The notes: generated by a model not told the origin, from the letters alone. Counted from the first letter of the stretch, positions 1 through 9,763 are shown. The stretch: DNA of 36,721 bases from Abditibacteriota bacterium (GCA_017445025.1 JAFSVJ010000055.1:1-36721); one strand, 5' to 3'. Made by a program: numbers and translations.

Positions 1-13
1 GCCCTATTTTGGG

Positions 14-213
14 GCTACCCCCCTCCGGCAGGGCGGGTGGGAGCCCAAGAGGCTCCAAAAAGTTGAAAACTTTTTTGGAGAATGGGCTATATGCCGTCTT
101 GCTTGAGCGTTTCAACAGGGCTTTACCCCCATAGGGGGGAGTGAGTGGTGCGTTTGCATCATCGTTTCCCGTGACTAAAGAGTCAATCAACCATAGCCAA
201 CCTTAAAATTTAG
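14..213. repeat. Left arm of ~200-bp inverted repeat
   Basis: This stretch is the reverse complement of 36522-36721, with about three mismatches seen by direct comparison. It contains internal hairpins: CTCCAAAAAGTT paired with AACTTTTTTGGAG around 51-80, and CCCCC-ATA-GGGGG around 126-138. No ORF is evident. A partly similar module (C5/G5 hairpin followed by GCGTTT-CAT) lies just downstream of pcrA near 35841-35876. It is probably a multicopy intergenic repeat; its presence at both ends may simply mark where an assembly stopped. Confidence 0.85.
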
Positions 214-228
214 AGCCCACCCACCTAA

Positions 229-245
229 GTGGTGCGTAGCACCAC
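229..245. repeat. Small hairpin shared with 10157-10173
   Basis: GTGGTGC-gta-GCACCAC forms a perfect 7-bp stem and is preceded by CTAAG. A sister hairpin, GTGGAGC-gaa-GCCCCAC, also preceded by CTAAG, lies at 10157-10173. Both lie just beyond the 3' end of a minus-strand gene. The stem is kept although one inner position has changed. It could be part of a terminator or a repeat module. Confidence 0.5.
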
Positions 246-247
246 AA

Positions 248-275
248 TTTTGATTTTTGATTATTGATTTTTGAA
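248..275. repeat. Tandem heptamer tract (4 units)
   Basis: Four consecutive 7-bp units: TTTTGAT, TTTTGAT, TATTGAT, TTTTGAA. It is one of three four-unit heptamer tracts in intergenic gaps here (also 13272-13302 and 33498-33525). No coding role is visible. Confidence 0.6.
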
Positions 276-305
276 TGTTAAATTTGCTTTGCAAATTTAA
301 CATTC
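273..305 (-). terminator. Hairpin at the 3' end of the isomerase gene
   Basis: A perfect 15-bp stem (GAATGTTAAATTTGC / GCAAATTTAACATTC) with a TTT loop overlaps the stop codon of the minus-strand isomerase gene. On the minus strand it is followed by CAAAAATCAATAATC rather than a clean T run, so Rho-independent termination is plausible but not textbook. Confidence 0.5.
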
Positions 306-1154
306 CGCCTTCATTAAGGCATAGCCTTTTTTTATACCCTCAATATTATCTCCGGGGCCTTCATATTCCAAAGAAAAATCCCCATTATATCCTTCATGCT
401 TTAATATTTCAATACATCTCTGTGGGTTTATAACCCCTTCACCTAAGGCACAACCTTGCAACAGAGTGCCTCCGGAGCTTCTGAACCAACCTTCTCTGTC
501 CGGATTTTCATAGTTGGCAACAATAAAATCCTTAGCGTGAACGTGAAAAGCATATTTGGCACAGATTTTCACCGAATTGAGATTGTTATCATCGGCACAT
601 ATAAAATTACCCATATCCAAAAGCAAACCGAAATTAGGGTAATTCACTTCTTCTAAAAGGGTTATAACTCTGTCAGCATTTTGAACGAAAAATCCATGGT
701 TTTCAAACATGGTCTTTATGCCCTTTTGCTCTGCATATTTGGTCACTTCACGGCAGGCATAAGCCAAAGATGGCAAAATCTCAAAGAAAGCTTTTAAACT
801 TCTGCTGTCCTTATATGCCCAAGCTATATCGTGTCTCATTTTTTTAGAGCCTAAGGCCTCTGCCACATCCACTCTACCCTTTATTCTTTCAATCTCTTCC
901 TCAAGAGTTGTAGCGCTCCCTCTATAGTTTACCAAATCCGCACCTGTAGCCAGATTATTTATAACCAAACCTGCCTCGCCGGCATAATCTCTGTATTTTT
1001 TAGCCAATTCTACTTGGTCTTTTTGATCGCTTTCCACACCAAGCTCCGCAAATTCAAAGGCTTCATAACCTATTTCCTTTGCTTTTTCCATTATTCCCTT
1101 AACACCAAGGTCCTTAAAATAATGTCCGAAACTATAGCTTGATACACCTATCAT
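297..1154 (-). CDS. Sugar phosphate isomerase/epimerase (AP-endonuclease-2-like TIM barrel)
   Basis: The 285-residue protein has the look of the xylose-isomerase-like TIM-barrel family (IolE/IolI, hydroxypyruvate isomerase and similar). It starts MIGVSSYSF and carries the family's metal-site neighbourhoods in order: MFENHG (about 150), LLLDMGNF (about 180), HVHAKDF (about 205) and SLEYEG near the end. Family members isomerise or epimerise small sugars and polyols using a divalent metal; the substrate here cannot be read from sequence. Its ATG overlaps the stop of the preceding DUF3298-type gene by 4 nt (ATGA), so the two are translationally coupled. It is the last gene of the minus-strand run that starts at 9763. 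No partner sugar-catabolic genes are adjacent. Confidence 0.8.
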   Translation of the reverse strand: MIGVSSYSFGHYFKDLGVKGIMEKAKEIGYEAFEFAELGVESDQKDQVELAKKYRDYAGEAGLVINNLATGADLVNYRGSATTLEEEIERIKGRVDVAEALGSKKMRHDIAWAYKDSRSLKAFFEILPSLAYACREVTKYAEQKGIKTMFENHGFFVQNADRVITLLEEVNYPNFGLLLDMGNFICADDNNLNSVKICAKYAFHVHAKDFIVANYENPDREGWFRSSGGTLLQGCALGEGVINPQRCIEILKHEGYNGDFSLEYEGPGDNIEGIKKGYALMKAEC

Positions 1155-2368
1155 TTTTTCACCTCTGTTTTTTCAAAAATAGGCTCTTCTCCGGGACTGA
1201 ATTTTTGTGATTGTATTATTTTTTTATTATCTCTAAAGGCTTCTATTTGCATCTTAGAATCCTTAGGTCCGCAGAGATTATAATAGTAAACCGCATATCC
1301 GGTATTCTTTATAAATTTGTGCCAAAGTCCACCTTTTTCATCATATATTAAATATACGGGAATGTTATAAATAGAAAAATCTCCGCCCATACCGTTAAAA
1401 CCTTTGAATATATTATATTCTCCCGGAACCTTTTCCATTTCAACGGTTTTATGATAAAAACCCTCTTTGTCTATTTGAAGTTTTTCCTTCGCCTTATATG
1501 CCACTTCTCCCGCAAAAAGTATTTCAGGAACTATTGTATAAACTTTACTCGGGTCTTCAGAAAAATCTCCACCATAGGAGAATCTCAGCTTCTGACCTTT
1601 TACCTCAGCTACAAGAGTGTCTCCGTCAAAAAGTTTAACCCTTGTTTCAAAGTTTTCCGGTAATTCCTCGTCAACTTGTAAATAAAACTCACAGGGCACT
1701 CTCTTTAAAGGTTCCTTAATAAGAAAATCTATGGGAGTATGTTCTTTCAAATAGGGTTTTACTTCATCATAGGTTAAGGAAATAATGTAAGAACCTTCAC
1801 CGATTTTACCCACAACTTCAGGGTCAAAAGCCCAAGTAATAAGGCCACCTTCCAAGACAAAATTTCTCATATAAGAATCAAAGAAAATAACACTGTTATC
1901 AGTGAAACCTCGCCTTGCTTTTTCCTCATTGACTTTGTTAAAAACAAGGGTTTTTATACCCCCCATATCAGCAAACAAGTCTTCAAAGGACACATAATTC
2001 CCATCCACGAAATTAAAGACTTCCAAGCTTGACTGAGCGTGTTTTCCGCCTGTATATTTGTATGCATTAATGACACCGCTCAAAATTCTGTCGTCATTAC
2101 AGGTGATGTGACTGTATAAATCCAAGGAAACCACATGCTTAAGTTTATATTGGGCAACAAGCTTGTGGAAATTGGCCTCTATATTGCTTACCTTAGCCTC
2201 TACAGCCATATTATACAGAGAGGCATCTTTCCCCAAAAACTTGGGATAAATCATATTTATGATTTCGTTCTTTTCATCCTTGTTTATAACCACATCTTCA
2301 TAAAGAACCTCAGCCCACAAAAATGTGCTTATAAAGAATAAAACTGTTATAAAAAATATTTTTTTCAT
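1151..2368 (-). CDS. Exported protein, DUF3298/RsiV-type domain
   Basis: From the start chosen at 2368 the protein begins with a typical signal peptide (MKKIFFITVLFFISTFLWA), preceded by AAGG about 8 nt upstream. An in-frame ATG at 2410 overlaps the gatB stop (TAATG) and would add 14 residues before the signal peptide; it lacks its own Shine-Dalgarno but could be used by coupling. Residues about 80-230 show the DUF4163/DUF3298 pattern: a GGKHAQSS segment, then SFEDLF and a SLTYDEVKPYL block. The C-terminal half looks beta-rich and is unassigned. A paralogue with the same architecture lies at 13308-14690. This domain occurs in anti-sigma factor RsiV and in lipoproteins. The function here is unknown; the product is probably in the envelope. 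Confidence 0.7.
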   Translation of the reverse strand: MKKIFFITVLFFISTFLWAEVLYEDVVINKDEKNEIINMIYPKFLGKDASLYNMAVEAKVSNIEANFHKLVAQYKLKHVVSLDLYSHITCNDDRILSGVINAYKYTGGKHAQSSLEVFNFVDGNYVSFEDLFADMGGIKTLVFNKVNEEKARRGFTDNSVIFFDSYMRNFVLEGGLITWAFDPEVVGKIGEGSYIISLTYDEVKPYLKEHTPIDFLIKEPLKRVPCEFYLQVDEELPENFETRVKLFDGDTLVAEVKGQKLRFSYGGDFSEDPSKVYTIVPEILFAGEVAYKAKEKLQIDKEGFYHKTVEMEKVPGEYNIFKGFNGMGGDFSIYNIPVYLIYDEKGGLWHKFIKNTGYAVYYYNLCGPKDSKMQIEAFRDNKKIIQSQKFSPGEEPIFEKTEVKK

Positions 2369-2409
2369 ATAAAAACCTTGATTTTTCATCATAGGGAAGA
2401 TATAAAGCA

Positions 2410-3858
2410 TTATTCGCTTAGTTTTTTCTTTAAGATTTGGGCTACCACTTGTGGGTTGGCTTTACCCTTCATTTGCCTCATAATTTGACCTGTAAAGAAC
2501 CCCATAAGCTTTTCCTCACCGGCTTTATATCTCGCAACTTCGTTAGGCAACCCGGCCAAAATACCTTCAATAGCACTCTCAATAGCTCCCGTATCAGAAA
2601 CTTGTTCAAGGCCCTTTTCCTTAATTATATCCATGGCTTTTTTGCCTGTATTAAACATTTCTTCAAAGACAACCTTACCCGTGTTTCTGTTCACTGTGCC
2701 TTTGTCTATTAAAGTCAAAATATCAATAACATCCTCAGCCTTAATTTTACTGTCTTTGACAGATATATTCTCGGCGTTGGTCAATTTCAAAAGTTCTGTC
2801 ATTATCCAATTGGCAGCCTTTTTGGCATCGCATTTACCCGCAACTTCTTCATAAAAATCTGCCAATTCCTTGTCATCAGTCAGAACTTGTGCGTCAGCTT
2901 CGGGAAGTCCATATTGAGATATAAACCTTCTCTCTTTCTCTATGGGCCTTTCACCTATGGACTTTCTCACTTCTTCGCAATATTCTTTATCAAGAACAAT
3001 GGGACAAAGGTCCGGCTCAGGGAAATAACGGTATTCCTGTGCGGATTCCTTGGTTCTCATAACAGTGGTTTCACCCTTGTTGTCATCCCAGCGTCTGGTT
3101 TCTTGGGTAATTTTCTCTCCCATTTCAAGAGCCATTATCTGTCTTTTTATTTCATAATCGGAAGAGAGATAAACCACTCTGAAAGAGTTAAGGTTTTTAA
3201 GCTCGGTTTTGGTTCCCAATTTTTCGCTGTCTGCGGGACGAACGGAAATATTAGGCTCACATCTCATGGAACCCTCTTCCATTTTACAGTCGGAAACACC
3301 TATATAAACCAACAACTGACGAAGCCTTTGAACATATTCTCTGGCTTCTTCGGCAGACTCTATAATGTCATATCCGGGACGGGCGGGAACCTGGGTCACT
3401 ATTTCCATAAGAGGAGTTCCGGAACGGTTGTAGTCTATTAAACTCTTACCCCCCTCAAGATGCAAAAGTTTTCCCGTATCCTCTTCCATGTGAACTCTTA
3501 AAATATCTATTTTCTTGGTCTTCCCCCCTACGGAGATTTCCAAATATCCGTTATAGCCTAAAGGACAGTCATATTGACTGGTTTGGAAGTTTTTAGGCAA
3601 GTCGGGATAGTAATAATTCTTTCTGTGAAAATAGTTTTCATAATTTATGGAACAATTGAGAGCCAAAGCTGCCTTTAACATGGTATCAATGGCGGTTTTG
3701 TTTACCACGGGCAAAGCTCCCGGTAAACCGATACATACGGGGCAACACCTTGTGTTTGGGGCTCCCCCAAAATCTACCTTACAACCGCAGAACATCTTGG
3801 TTTTTGTTTGCAGCTCAATGTGAACTTCCATACCTATGGTTGGTTTGTATTCTCTCAT
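2410..3858 (-). CDS. gatB: Aspartyl/glutamyl-tRNA(Asn/Gln) amidotransferase subunit B
   Basis: GatB activates mischarged Glu-tRNA(Gln) or Asp-tRNA(Asn) and accepts ammonia from GatA. The 482 residues match the usual length. The N-terminal catalytic domain opens PTIGMEVHIELQTKTKMFC, with cysteines at about 24, 26, 38, 39 and 42 (CCPVCIGLPG) and the NRSGTPLMEIVT motif. The C-terminal 150 residues form the YqeY-like tRNA-binding tail ending in TGQIMRQMKGKANP. GGAGG lies a few bases before the ATG. gatA and gatC are not in the window, so the complex must be encoded at separate loci. It lies between secreted-protein genes, with 65 nt before it and an overlap with the downstream reading frame. Confidence 0.97.
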   Translation of the reverse strand: MREYKPTIGMEVHIELQTKTKMFCGCKVDFGGAPNTRCCPVCIGLPGALPVVNKTAIDTMLKAALALNCSINYENYFHRKNYYYPDLPKNFQTSQYDCPLGYNGYLEISVGGKTKKIDILRVHMEEDTGKLLHLEGGKSLIDYNRSGTPLMEIVTQVPARPGYDIIESAEEAREYVQRLRQLLVYIGVSDCKMEEGSMRCEPNISVRPADSEKLGTKTELKNLNSFRVVYLSSDYEIKRQIMALEMGEKITQETRRWDDNKGETTVMRTKESAQEYRYFPEPDLCPIVLDKEYCEEVRKSIGERPIEKERRFISQYGLPEADAQVLTDDKELADFYEEVAGKCDAKKAANWIMTELLKLTNAENISVKDSKIKAEDVIDILTLIDKGTVNRNTGKVVFEEMFNTGKKAMDIIKEKGLEQVSDTGAIESAIEGILAGLPNEVARYKAGEEKLMGFFTGQIMRQMKGKANPQVVAQILKKKLSE

Positions 3859-3923
3859 ATATCCTCCGAAAAAAACATCAAATCTATGGCCCTTACGCCT
3901 ATGTAAAAGGGATTTACCCTATC

Positions 3924-6794
3924 TTACTTTACCGTCACCTTACAGGTAGCCTTAAAACCACCGTTACGGGTGGTGCAGGTTATGGTGGCTGTGCCGGGAG
4001 CGTAGGCGGATACCTTTCCGTTGGAGCCTACACCGGCTACGGTCTTATTTGAGGAAGACCAATATACCTCTTTGTTTGCGGCGTTGGAAGGGGTTATGGT
4101 AGGTGTCAGAATCTTGGCTTGACCTTTGTTTAAAGTCAAGGTAATCTTATCTAAGGTGACACCGGTGACCTTTACACCGCTCTTTACTGTCACAGAACAA
4201 GTTGCGGTAAAACCACCATCATTGGTGGTAGCCGTTATGGTAGCTGTGCCCTTTCCCTTTCCCGTAATCTTTCCGTTGTTTACCTTTGCCACAGAAGCGT
4301 TGGATGTGGTCCAAGTTATAGTCTTATCCGTGGCTTTGGAAGGCTTTACGCTAGGCTTTAGCTTTATCTCATCGGCAACATATAATGTTAAGCTTGTAAA
4401 ATCAAGAGTTATGCCTGTGACGGGAATATAAACAGTCACTTCACAAGTAGCTTTAAATCCTCCGTCCTTGGTCTTACAGGTTATGGTGGCGGTTCCGGGA
4501 GCGTAGGCTGAAACCTTTCCGTTGGAGCCCACACCGGCTACGGAAGTATCGGAAGAGGACCAAGTCACCTTTTTATTGGTAGCGTTGGAAGGCATTACGG
4601 TGGGAATTAAAGTCTTGGCGGCTCCTTTCTTTAATTTTAAGGAAGTTTTATCTAATGTGACACCGGTAACCCGAACAGAACCGCTTACACCAACAACACT
4701 GAGAGCTTTATAATTTCCGTCATTGGTGGTGACTGTTATGGTAGCAGTTCCTTCTCCCACAGCCGTCACTTTACCGGAAGATGATACCTTGGCAACCCTT
4801 GTGTCCGTAGAAGACCATTTCACAGAAGTATCCGTTGCGTCGGAAGGTTTAACCGTAGCTTTAAAAGTCTTTGTTTCACCGGGGATTAAAGTGGCGAAAC
4901 CGGGGCTTAGAGACACTCCCGTTACGGGAATATACACAACAACTTTACAAGTAGCTTTATAACCGCCGTCTTTTGTTTTACATGTAATAACAGCCTCTCC
5001 GGGCTTGTAGGCGGAAACCTTACCGGAAGAGTTTACATAAGCAACATCCTTGTTGGAAGAAGTCCAAGTCACCTCTTTGTTGGTGGCATTTGAAGGCTTT
5101 ACCGTAGGAATTAAAACCTTATTGGCTCCCTTCTTCATCCTCAAAGAAGTATAATCCAAAGAAACTCCCGTAACTCTGACATCTTTTTTGGCTACACGAA
5201 CAGTCACATAGGCTTTTGTGGTCTTGTCCTTGGCATACATAACAGTCAAAGTGGCTTCACCTTCACCTACGGCCTTTATTTTAGCCTTGGTGCCGGCTCC
5301 GTTATTAGGGGTTACGGTTGCCACTTTTGAATCGGAGGTAGTCCAAACAAAAGAGGGATATGTGGCATTAGAGGGAGTATATGTAATGTTTACACTGTCT
5401 TCCTCACCTTCAAGCAAGTTAAACACATCTCTGTCCGGTCTTATGGTTGATACGGGAACAACTTCTGTGGTCAAAATACCTGCTGCCAAATTTGTTTTAT
5501 ACTGAGCCATATCAGCCCAACCGGTTCCGTTTTTGGAACAGAAAGCTCTCCCTTCTTTATATGTTATGGAATGGTCATAAGCTTCACTTTCACAGGGCAC
5601 CAAATCATTGCCGGACTTGTTTGCTCCGTTATAATCTATAATCATTGTTAAGGTATCATTTATTCTGTAAGGAAGAGGTTCGTCAAAAATAATTGACACA
5701 TATCCCGTATATTTTCCCGGATATATTTTTGTGACACTCTCTCCCTTAGAATTGGTTACGGTAGCTTGCAAAACCGTGGATATGGGGACATAGGTTCTCA
5801 CACCTCTCACATAACCTCCCGTGTCAGCCTCAAACACAGCCTTTCCGTATTTATACCCTTTAACCGTGGCGGTTCCCACACCGTCACAATAATTATAAAA
5901 TTTATTGTATTCCACATCACCGGTTGAGGAATAATCTGCTCCCACGGCTTGAACGGCATTCTTGTCATAATAGGAAAGCCAGAAATATCCGCCCTCATGT
6001 CTCTCGGGGCCGTAAGAGTTTTTACAGAGAAAAGCTCCGTTAAAAGGAGGCTGGTTTTTAAATTGGTATTTGGAAAAATCATCATCCCAACCCACAACAG
6101 TCACAAAGTGATTGGGCATTTTATAAACGGGTGTATAATATGCCAAATCAGCGCCTGACATATATTTTTCATCCCAATAAATACCTAAACTGACACCCCC
6201 TGTGGTGTAGACATGGGTTTTTATGGCTTTTAATTCTATTGAGGAAATACCCGCTTCGTCATCGGATAAATTATAGACATTTTCCACCACACCGGGTTTT
6301 GCCGGTTGAGAGGTGGGGCTTTCCCAAGGGCTTACATAGGGATCGTCTTTTTCGTATACGGGACCTCTGTTTTTATAAAAATACAGAGTAAAGTGGTCCT
6401 TGTTTCCTCCCGAATCCAAACTCAAAAAATAAGGATAAAGAGGGTTTTTGTTAAGAATATTTAAGGGAGACAAGGAAGAATATTGACAATCATATTTAAC
6501 ACATGCGGCAGTCTCCGCTATGGCGGCACCGGTAAAAGCCCAACACATATTATTGGGGGCCTGATTTCTCACAGGGGTGTAATATCCTGCCTCCACCATA
6601 GAATATGATGCAGGCAAAGCCTCCTTTGTGTCTTCAACCTCAAAAGGAAGAGGGTTGGCAACGGGAGGCATGGCATAGTTATAAGGATTTTGCAAATAAT
6701 CCAGATAGGCTTCGGAAAAAGAACTTTTTTCTTGTGAGACTGCCATTATCACTGTCACAACAATTAAAGCAAATACAAAAAGTGATTTTTTCAT
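3924..6794 (-). CDS. Secreted papain-like (C1A) cysteine peptidase with six Big2 Ig-like repeats
   Basis: The 956-residue protein opens with a signal peptide (MKKSLFVFALIVVTVIMA). The peptidase domain (about 60-285) has the papain set: Gln78 and nucleophile Cys84 in NMCWAF, His229 in NHFVTVVGWDD, Asn259 in KNSYG. A beta-rich region at about 290-445 (RGVRTYVP to AAGILTTEVVPVS) fits the lectin-like domain that often follows C1A domains in clostridial surface proteins. Six bacterial Ig-like (Big2) repeats of about 80 residues follow, each with V-TGV/I-L, SNAT and KVSA-GTATIT signatures. It ends VTVK with no LPXTG or SLH motif, so anchoring is not obvious. It is separated from its upstream paralogue (6827-9763) by 32 nt, consistent with one transcript. 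Likely an extracellular or cell-surface peptidase; the substrate is unknown. Confidence 0.9.
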   Translation of the reverse strand: MKKSLFVFALIVVTVIMAVSQEKSSFSEAYLDYLQNPYNYAMPPVANPLPFEVEDTKEALPASYSMVEAGYYTPVRNQAPNNMCWAFTGAAIAETAACVKYDCQYSSLSPLNILNKNPLYPYFLSLDSGGNKDHFTLYFYKNRGPVYEKDDPYVSPWESPTSQPAKPGVVENVYNLSDDEAGISSIELKAIKTHVYTTGGVSLGIYWDEKYMSGADLAYYTPVYKMPNHFVTVVGWDDDFSKYQFKNQPPFNGAFLCKNSYGPERHEGGYFWLSYYDKNAVQAVGADYSSTGDVEYNKFYNYCDGVGTATVKGYKYGKAVFEADTGGYVRGVRTYVPISTVLQATVTNSKGESVTKIYPGKYTGYVSIIFDEPLPYRINDTLTMIIDYNGANKSGNDLVPCESEAYDHSITYKEGRAFCSKNGTGWADMAQYKTNLAAGILTTEVVPVSTIRPDRDVFNLLEGEEDSVNITYTPSNATYPSFVWTTSDSKVATVTPNNGAGTKAKIKAVGEGEATLTVMYAKDKTTKAYVTVRVAKKDVRVTGVSLDYTSLRMKKGANKVLIPTVKPSNATNKEVTWTSSNKDVAYVNSSGKVSAYKPGEAVITCKTKDGGYKATCKVVVYIPVTGVSLSPGFATLIPGETKTFKATVKPSDATDTSVKWSSTDTRVAKVSSSGKVTAVGEGTATITVTTNDGNYKALSVVGVSGSVRVTGVTLDKTSLKLKKGAAKTLIPTVMPSNATNKKVTWSSSDTSVAGVGSNGKVSAYAPGTATITCKTKDGGFKATCEVTVYIPVTGITLDFTSLTLYVADEIKLKPSVKPSKATDKTITWTTSNASVAKVNNGKITGKGKGTATITATTNDGGFTATCSVTVKSGVKVTGVTLDKITLTLNKGQAKILTPTITPSNAANKEVYWSSSNKTVAGVGSNGKVSAYAPGTATITCTTRNGGFKATCKVTVK

Positions 6795-6826
6795 ATTCGT
6801 TACCTACATTTTATTTCATTTTTTTA

Positions 6827-9763
6827 TTATTTTACGGTAATTTTACAAACAGCCTTAAAGCTTCCGTCTTTTGTGGTGACGGTTATGGTAGCAGTGCCTT
6901 TTCCCACTGCTGTCACCTTTCCGGAGGAATCCACTGTGGCAACTGAGGTCTTTGATGACTTCCATGTCACCTTCTTATTGGTAGCTTCTGAAGGCTTAAC
7001 GGTGGCCTTAAGAGTCACTGTCTTTCCCTTTGACATTTCATAAGTAGTCTTATTTAATGTGACACCGGTTACGGGTATCACTACAGTCACCTTACATGTA
7101 GCTTTAAAACCACCGTTGCGAGTGGTGCAGGTAATGGTTGCGGTGCCGGGTGCGTATGCTGAAACTTTTCCGTTAGAGCCCACACCTGCCACAGCTTTAT
7201 TGGAAGAAGACCATCTCACCTCTTTGTTTGTAGCATTTGAAGGTATTATGGTAGGTGTCAATATCTTAGCTTGTCCCTTATTTAAGGTCAAAGTTGTCTT
7301 ATCAAGGGTGACACCGGTGACCTTCACACCCTTATTTACTGTCACTTCACAAGTAGCCTTATATCCACCGTCATTTGAAGTGGCAGTTATGGTAGCTTTA
7401 CCTTTGCCTTTACCGGTTATCTTTCCGTTATTTACTTTTGCAATAGTAATATCGGAAGAAGTCCAGGTGACATCCTTGTTTGTGGCATCTTCCGGCTTTA
7501 CCGTAGCATTTATCTTTACTTCATCTCCCACCAACATGGTTAAAGAGGTTTTGCTTAACTTTATACCGGTCACAGGTTGGGTCACGGTCACCTTACAGGT
7601 TGCCTTATATCCGCCGTCTTTGGTTTTAACCGTAATTGTTGCCACACCGGCTTTGTATGCGGAAACTTTACCGGAAGCGTTTACATAGGCAACTTCTTTA
7701 TCGGAAGAGGACCATGTGACCTCTTTGTTGGTTGCGTTACTCGGTTTAACTGTGGCGGTTAACACCTTGTTGGCACCCTTCTTCATGGTCATTTCTGTTT
7801 TATCTAATGATACGCCGGTGACTTTAACATTGTCTTCCGTCACAGTCACAGCTATGGTTTTCTTTATGCCGGGTTTCTCTTTTGAAGAGGCTGTAATTAT
7901 AGCCGTTCCCGCCTTCTTTCCGGTGATTTCAGCTTCTTGTCCGTAGCCTGTTGTGCTGACTGTTGCCACTCTTGTATCGGAACTTGACCAGTTAATGGTT
8001 TGAACATTAGCGTCTGTAGGAATAACACTTGCCTGTGCTTTTACCTTGAGACCTTTTTTTATAATTGCTTTGGTAATATTTACATTTAAGCCTGTCACTT
8101 CCGTGTATTTATATACATGAACTTTTAAAGTTGCCTTAACGTCAGGGTGTGCATAATCATAAACGGTAATGGTGGTATCTCCCGGTTTTAGGGCGGTTAT
8201 TTTTGCGGATTCACCTAAACCATATATTCCGTATTTAACCACAGTTTTATCTGTGATTTCCCAATGGATCAAAGAATATGTGGCGTCATTGGGCTTTATA
8301 GTTCCTTTTACGATAATAGAACTGTCCTTTCCCTCGCTTGCCAGAGAAATGCTTGAATAGTTTAGTGAAATGGATGTGACGGGAATGTCTTCAAATGTCA
8401 ACAGACCTGCTGCCATGTTTTTCCCAAACTTGTTTCCCATATCATACCAATTAATTCCGTCAACAGAATAATATGAGGTTCCCGCAGTCCAAGAAGGAGT
8501 GTAATTATACCCATCTGATTCCATGGGGACACGGCTTCCGTTGGCTTTACCTGTGGTATTATATTGGATAATCAAAGTCAAAGTTTCGTTGGCAGCATAG
8601 TCGTAGGGAGTGTCCAACATAACAGACATATATCCCGTAAAATCCGGAGTAAATGTTTTGGTACCGATAGTTCCGTTTTTACCGGACACGGTTGCCTTTA
8701 TGGTGACACCTGCAACGGGAATGTGAGTTCTCACACCCACAAGTTTACCCTTTTTGGTAGGCTTAAATATGGCTTTTCCGTATCTTAAAGTGTTGTTGTC
8801 ATTATATACATAATTGGTTCCCACACCTTTGCAATAGGTGTAGATTTTATTGTAATTGCTTAAATGGTTATAGGTGAAATCATAACCCACTGCTTGACAC
8901 ATAGTATAGTCATAATATGAAATCCAAAAATATCCGTCTGTGTGTCTGTCGGTTCCCCAAGAGTTTTTAACCAAAAAAGCACCGTTTCCGGCAGGAGTGT
9001 ATTTGAAATTATACTTTGAATAATTGTCGTCCCAACCCACCAAGATTATAATGTGGTTTATCTCGTGGGTATAAGGATAATAATAACTTTCGTCATCGGA
9101 TGAATAATAAGATTTGTTGCTGTAATAAGCGGCAGAAACACCACCGTGTTGATAAATATACTCTTTTATGGCTTTAATTTCATTACTTGTCAGCTGGTGA
9201 TCTTTTTCGCCGGAAAGTCTGTATGCATTGTCAACATAACCGGCAAGTCTGGGCTGTGTGGAAGGGCTGTTATAAGGACTTACATATGGGTCTGCATATT
9301 CAAACACGGGACCTATATTATTAAAGTAATAGCTTTCAACGTGATCCAAGTTTCCCCCGGAATTTAAAGACAAATGTATTCCCTTATAAACATTTTTGTT
9401 GAGAATATTTAAAGGAGACAGGTTTTCCCTAAAACTTGAATATTTCACGGCACCGTTAAGTTCTGCGGCACCGGCACCGGAAAATGCCCAGCACATACCT
9501 TCTGAACCTTGATCCATTATAGGGGTTTGTATTCCTTCGTCTAACATAGAATAAGATGAAGGAAGGGTCAACTTTAAGTCGTCACCCTCGTATGTAAATT
9601 CCGTAGGCACCGCAACTGGAGGAATTTCGTAATTGAAAGGATTCATCATGTAATCCAAATACTCCAAGCTGAGGGGAGCGGTTTTAACTTCCTCACCACC
9701 CTGTGCAAACAAGAGTCCTGACAGGGTTACCAAGATTATAACTAACAAAAGAAACTTTTTCAT
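6827..9763 (-). CDS. Secreted papain-like (C1A) cysteine peptidase with Big2 repeats, paralogue
   Basis: The 978-residue paralogue of the next gene has the same layout. There is a signal peptide (MKKFLLLVIILVTLSGLLFA). The C1A domain has Gln85, Cys91 (GMCWAF), His237 (INHIIILVGWDD) and Asn267 (KNSWG). A lectin-like region spans about 295-460. Six Big2-type repeats run from about 465 to the end; the first two are the most divergent. A two-repeat block near its end (repeats 4-5) matches the last two repeats of the 3924-6794 protein very closely, with a further repeat added after it. AAGGAG lies 8 nt before the ATG. The nearest clear promoter is about 340 nt upstream (10102-10110), which would give a long structured leader. 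No wall anchor is visible. Confidence 0.9.
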   Translation of the reverse strand: MKKFLLLVIILVTLSGLLFAQGGEEVKTAPLSLEYLDYMMNPFNYEIPPVAVPTEFTYEGDDLKLTLPSSYSMLDEGIQTPIMDQGSEGMCWAFSGAGAAELNGAVKYSSFRENLSPLNILNKNVYKGIHLSLNSGGNLDHVESYYFNNIGPVFEYADPYVSPYNSPSTQPRLAGYVDNAYRLSGEKDHQLTSNEIKAIKEYIYQHGGVSAAYYSNKSYYSSDDESYYYPYTHEINHIIILVGWDDNYSKYNFKYTPAGNGAFLVKNSWGTDRHTDGYFWISYYDYTMCQAVGYDFTYNHLSNYNKIYTYCKGVGTNYVYNDNNTLRYGKAIFKPTKKGKLVGVRTHIPVAGVTIKATVSGKNGTIGTKTFTPDFTGYMSVMLDTPYDYAANETLTLIIQYNTTGKANGSRVPMESDGYNYTPSWTAGTSYYSVDGINWYDMGNKFGKNMAAGLLTFEDIPVTSISLNYSSISLASEGKDSSIIVKGTIKPNDATYSLIHWEITDKTVVKYGIYGLGESAKITALKPGDTTITVYDYAHPDVKATLKVHVYKYTEVTGLNVNITKAIIKKGLKVKAQASVIPTDANVQTINWSSSDTRVATVSTTGYGQEAEITGKKAGTAIITASSKEKPGIKKTIAVTVTEDNVKVTGVSLDKTEMTMKKGANKVLTATVKPSNATNKEVTWSSSDKEVAYVNASGKVSAYKAGVATITVKTKDGGYKATCKVTVTQPVTGIKLSKTSLTMLVGDEVKINATVKPEDATNKDVTWTSSDITIAKVNNGKITGKGKGKATITATSNDGGYKATCEVTVNKGVKVTGVTLDKTTLTLNKGQAKILTPTIIPSNATNKEVRWSSSNKAVAGVGSNGKVSAYAPGTATITCTTRNGGFKATCKVTVVIPVTGVTLNKTTYEMSKGKTVTLKATVKPSEATNKKVTWKSSKTSVATVDSSGKVTAVGKGTATITVTTKDGSFKAVCKITVK

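Noticed and set aside
2887..3441. 184-residue plus-strand reading frame
   Set aside because: It lies wholly inside gatB on the other strand; gatB is unambiguous.
7059..7688. 209-residue plus-strand reading frame
   Set aside because: It is antisense to the Ig-like repeats of the peptidase gene; its valine/threonine-rich repetitive composition mirrors the repeat codons, and it has no ribosome binding site.
3924..9763. Tandem DNA repeats as a separate element
   Set aside because: The periodicity is the ~80-residue Big2 protein repeat within genes, not an independent DNA repeat.
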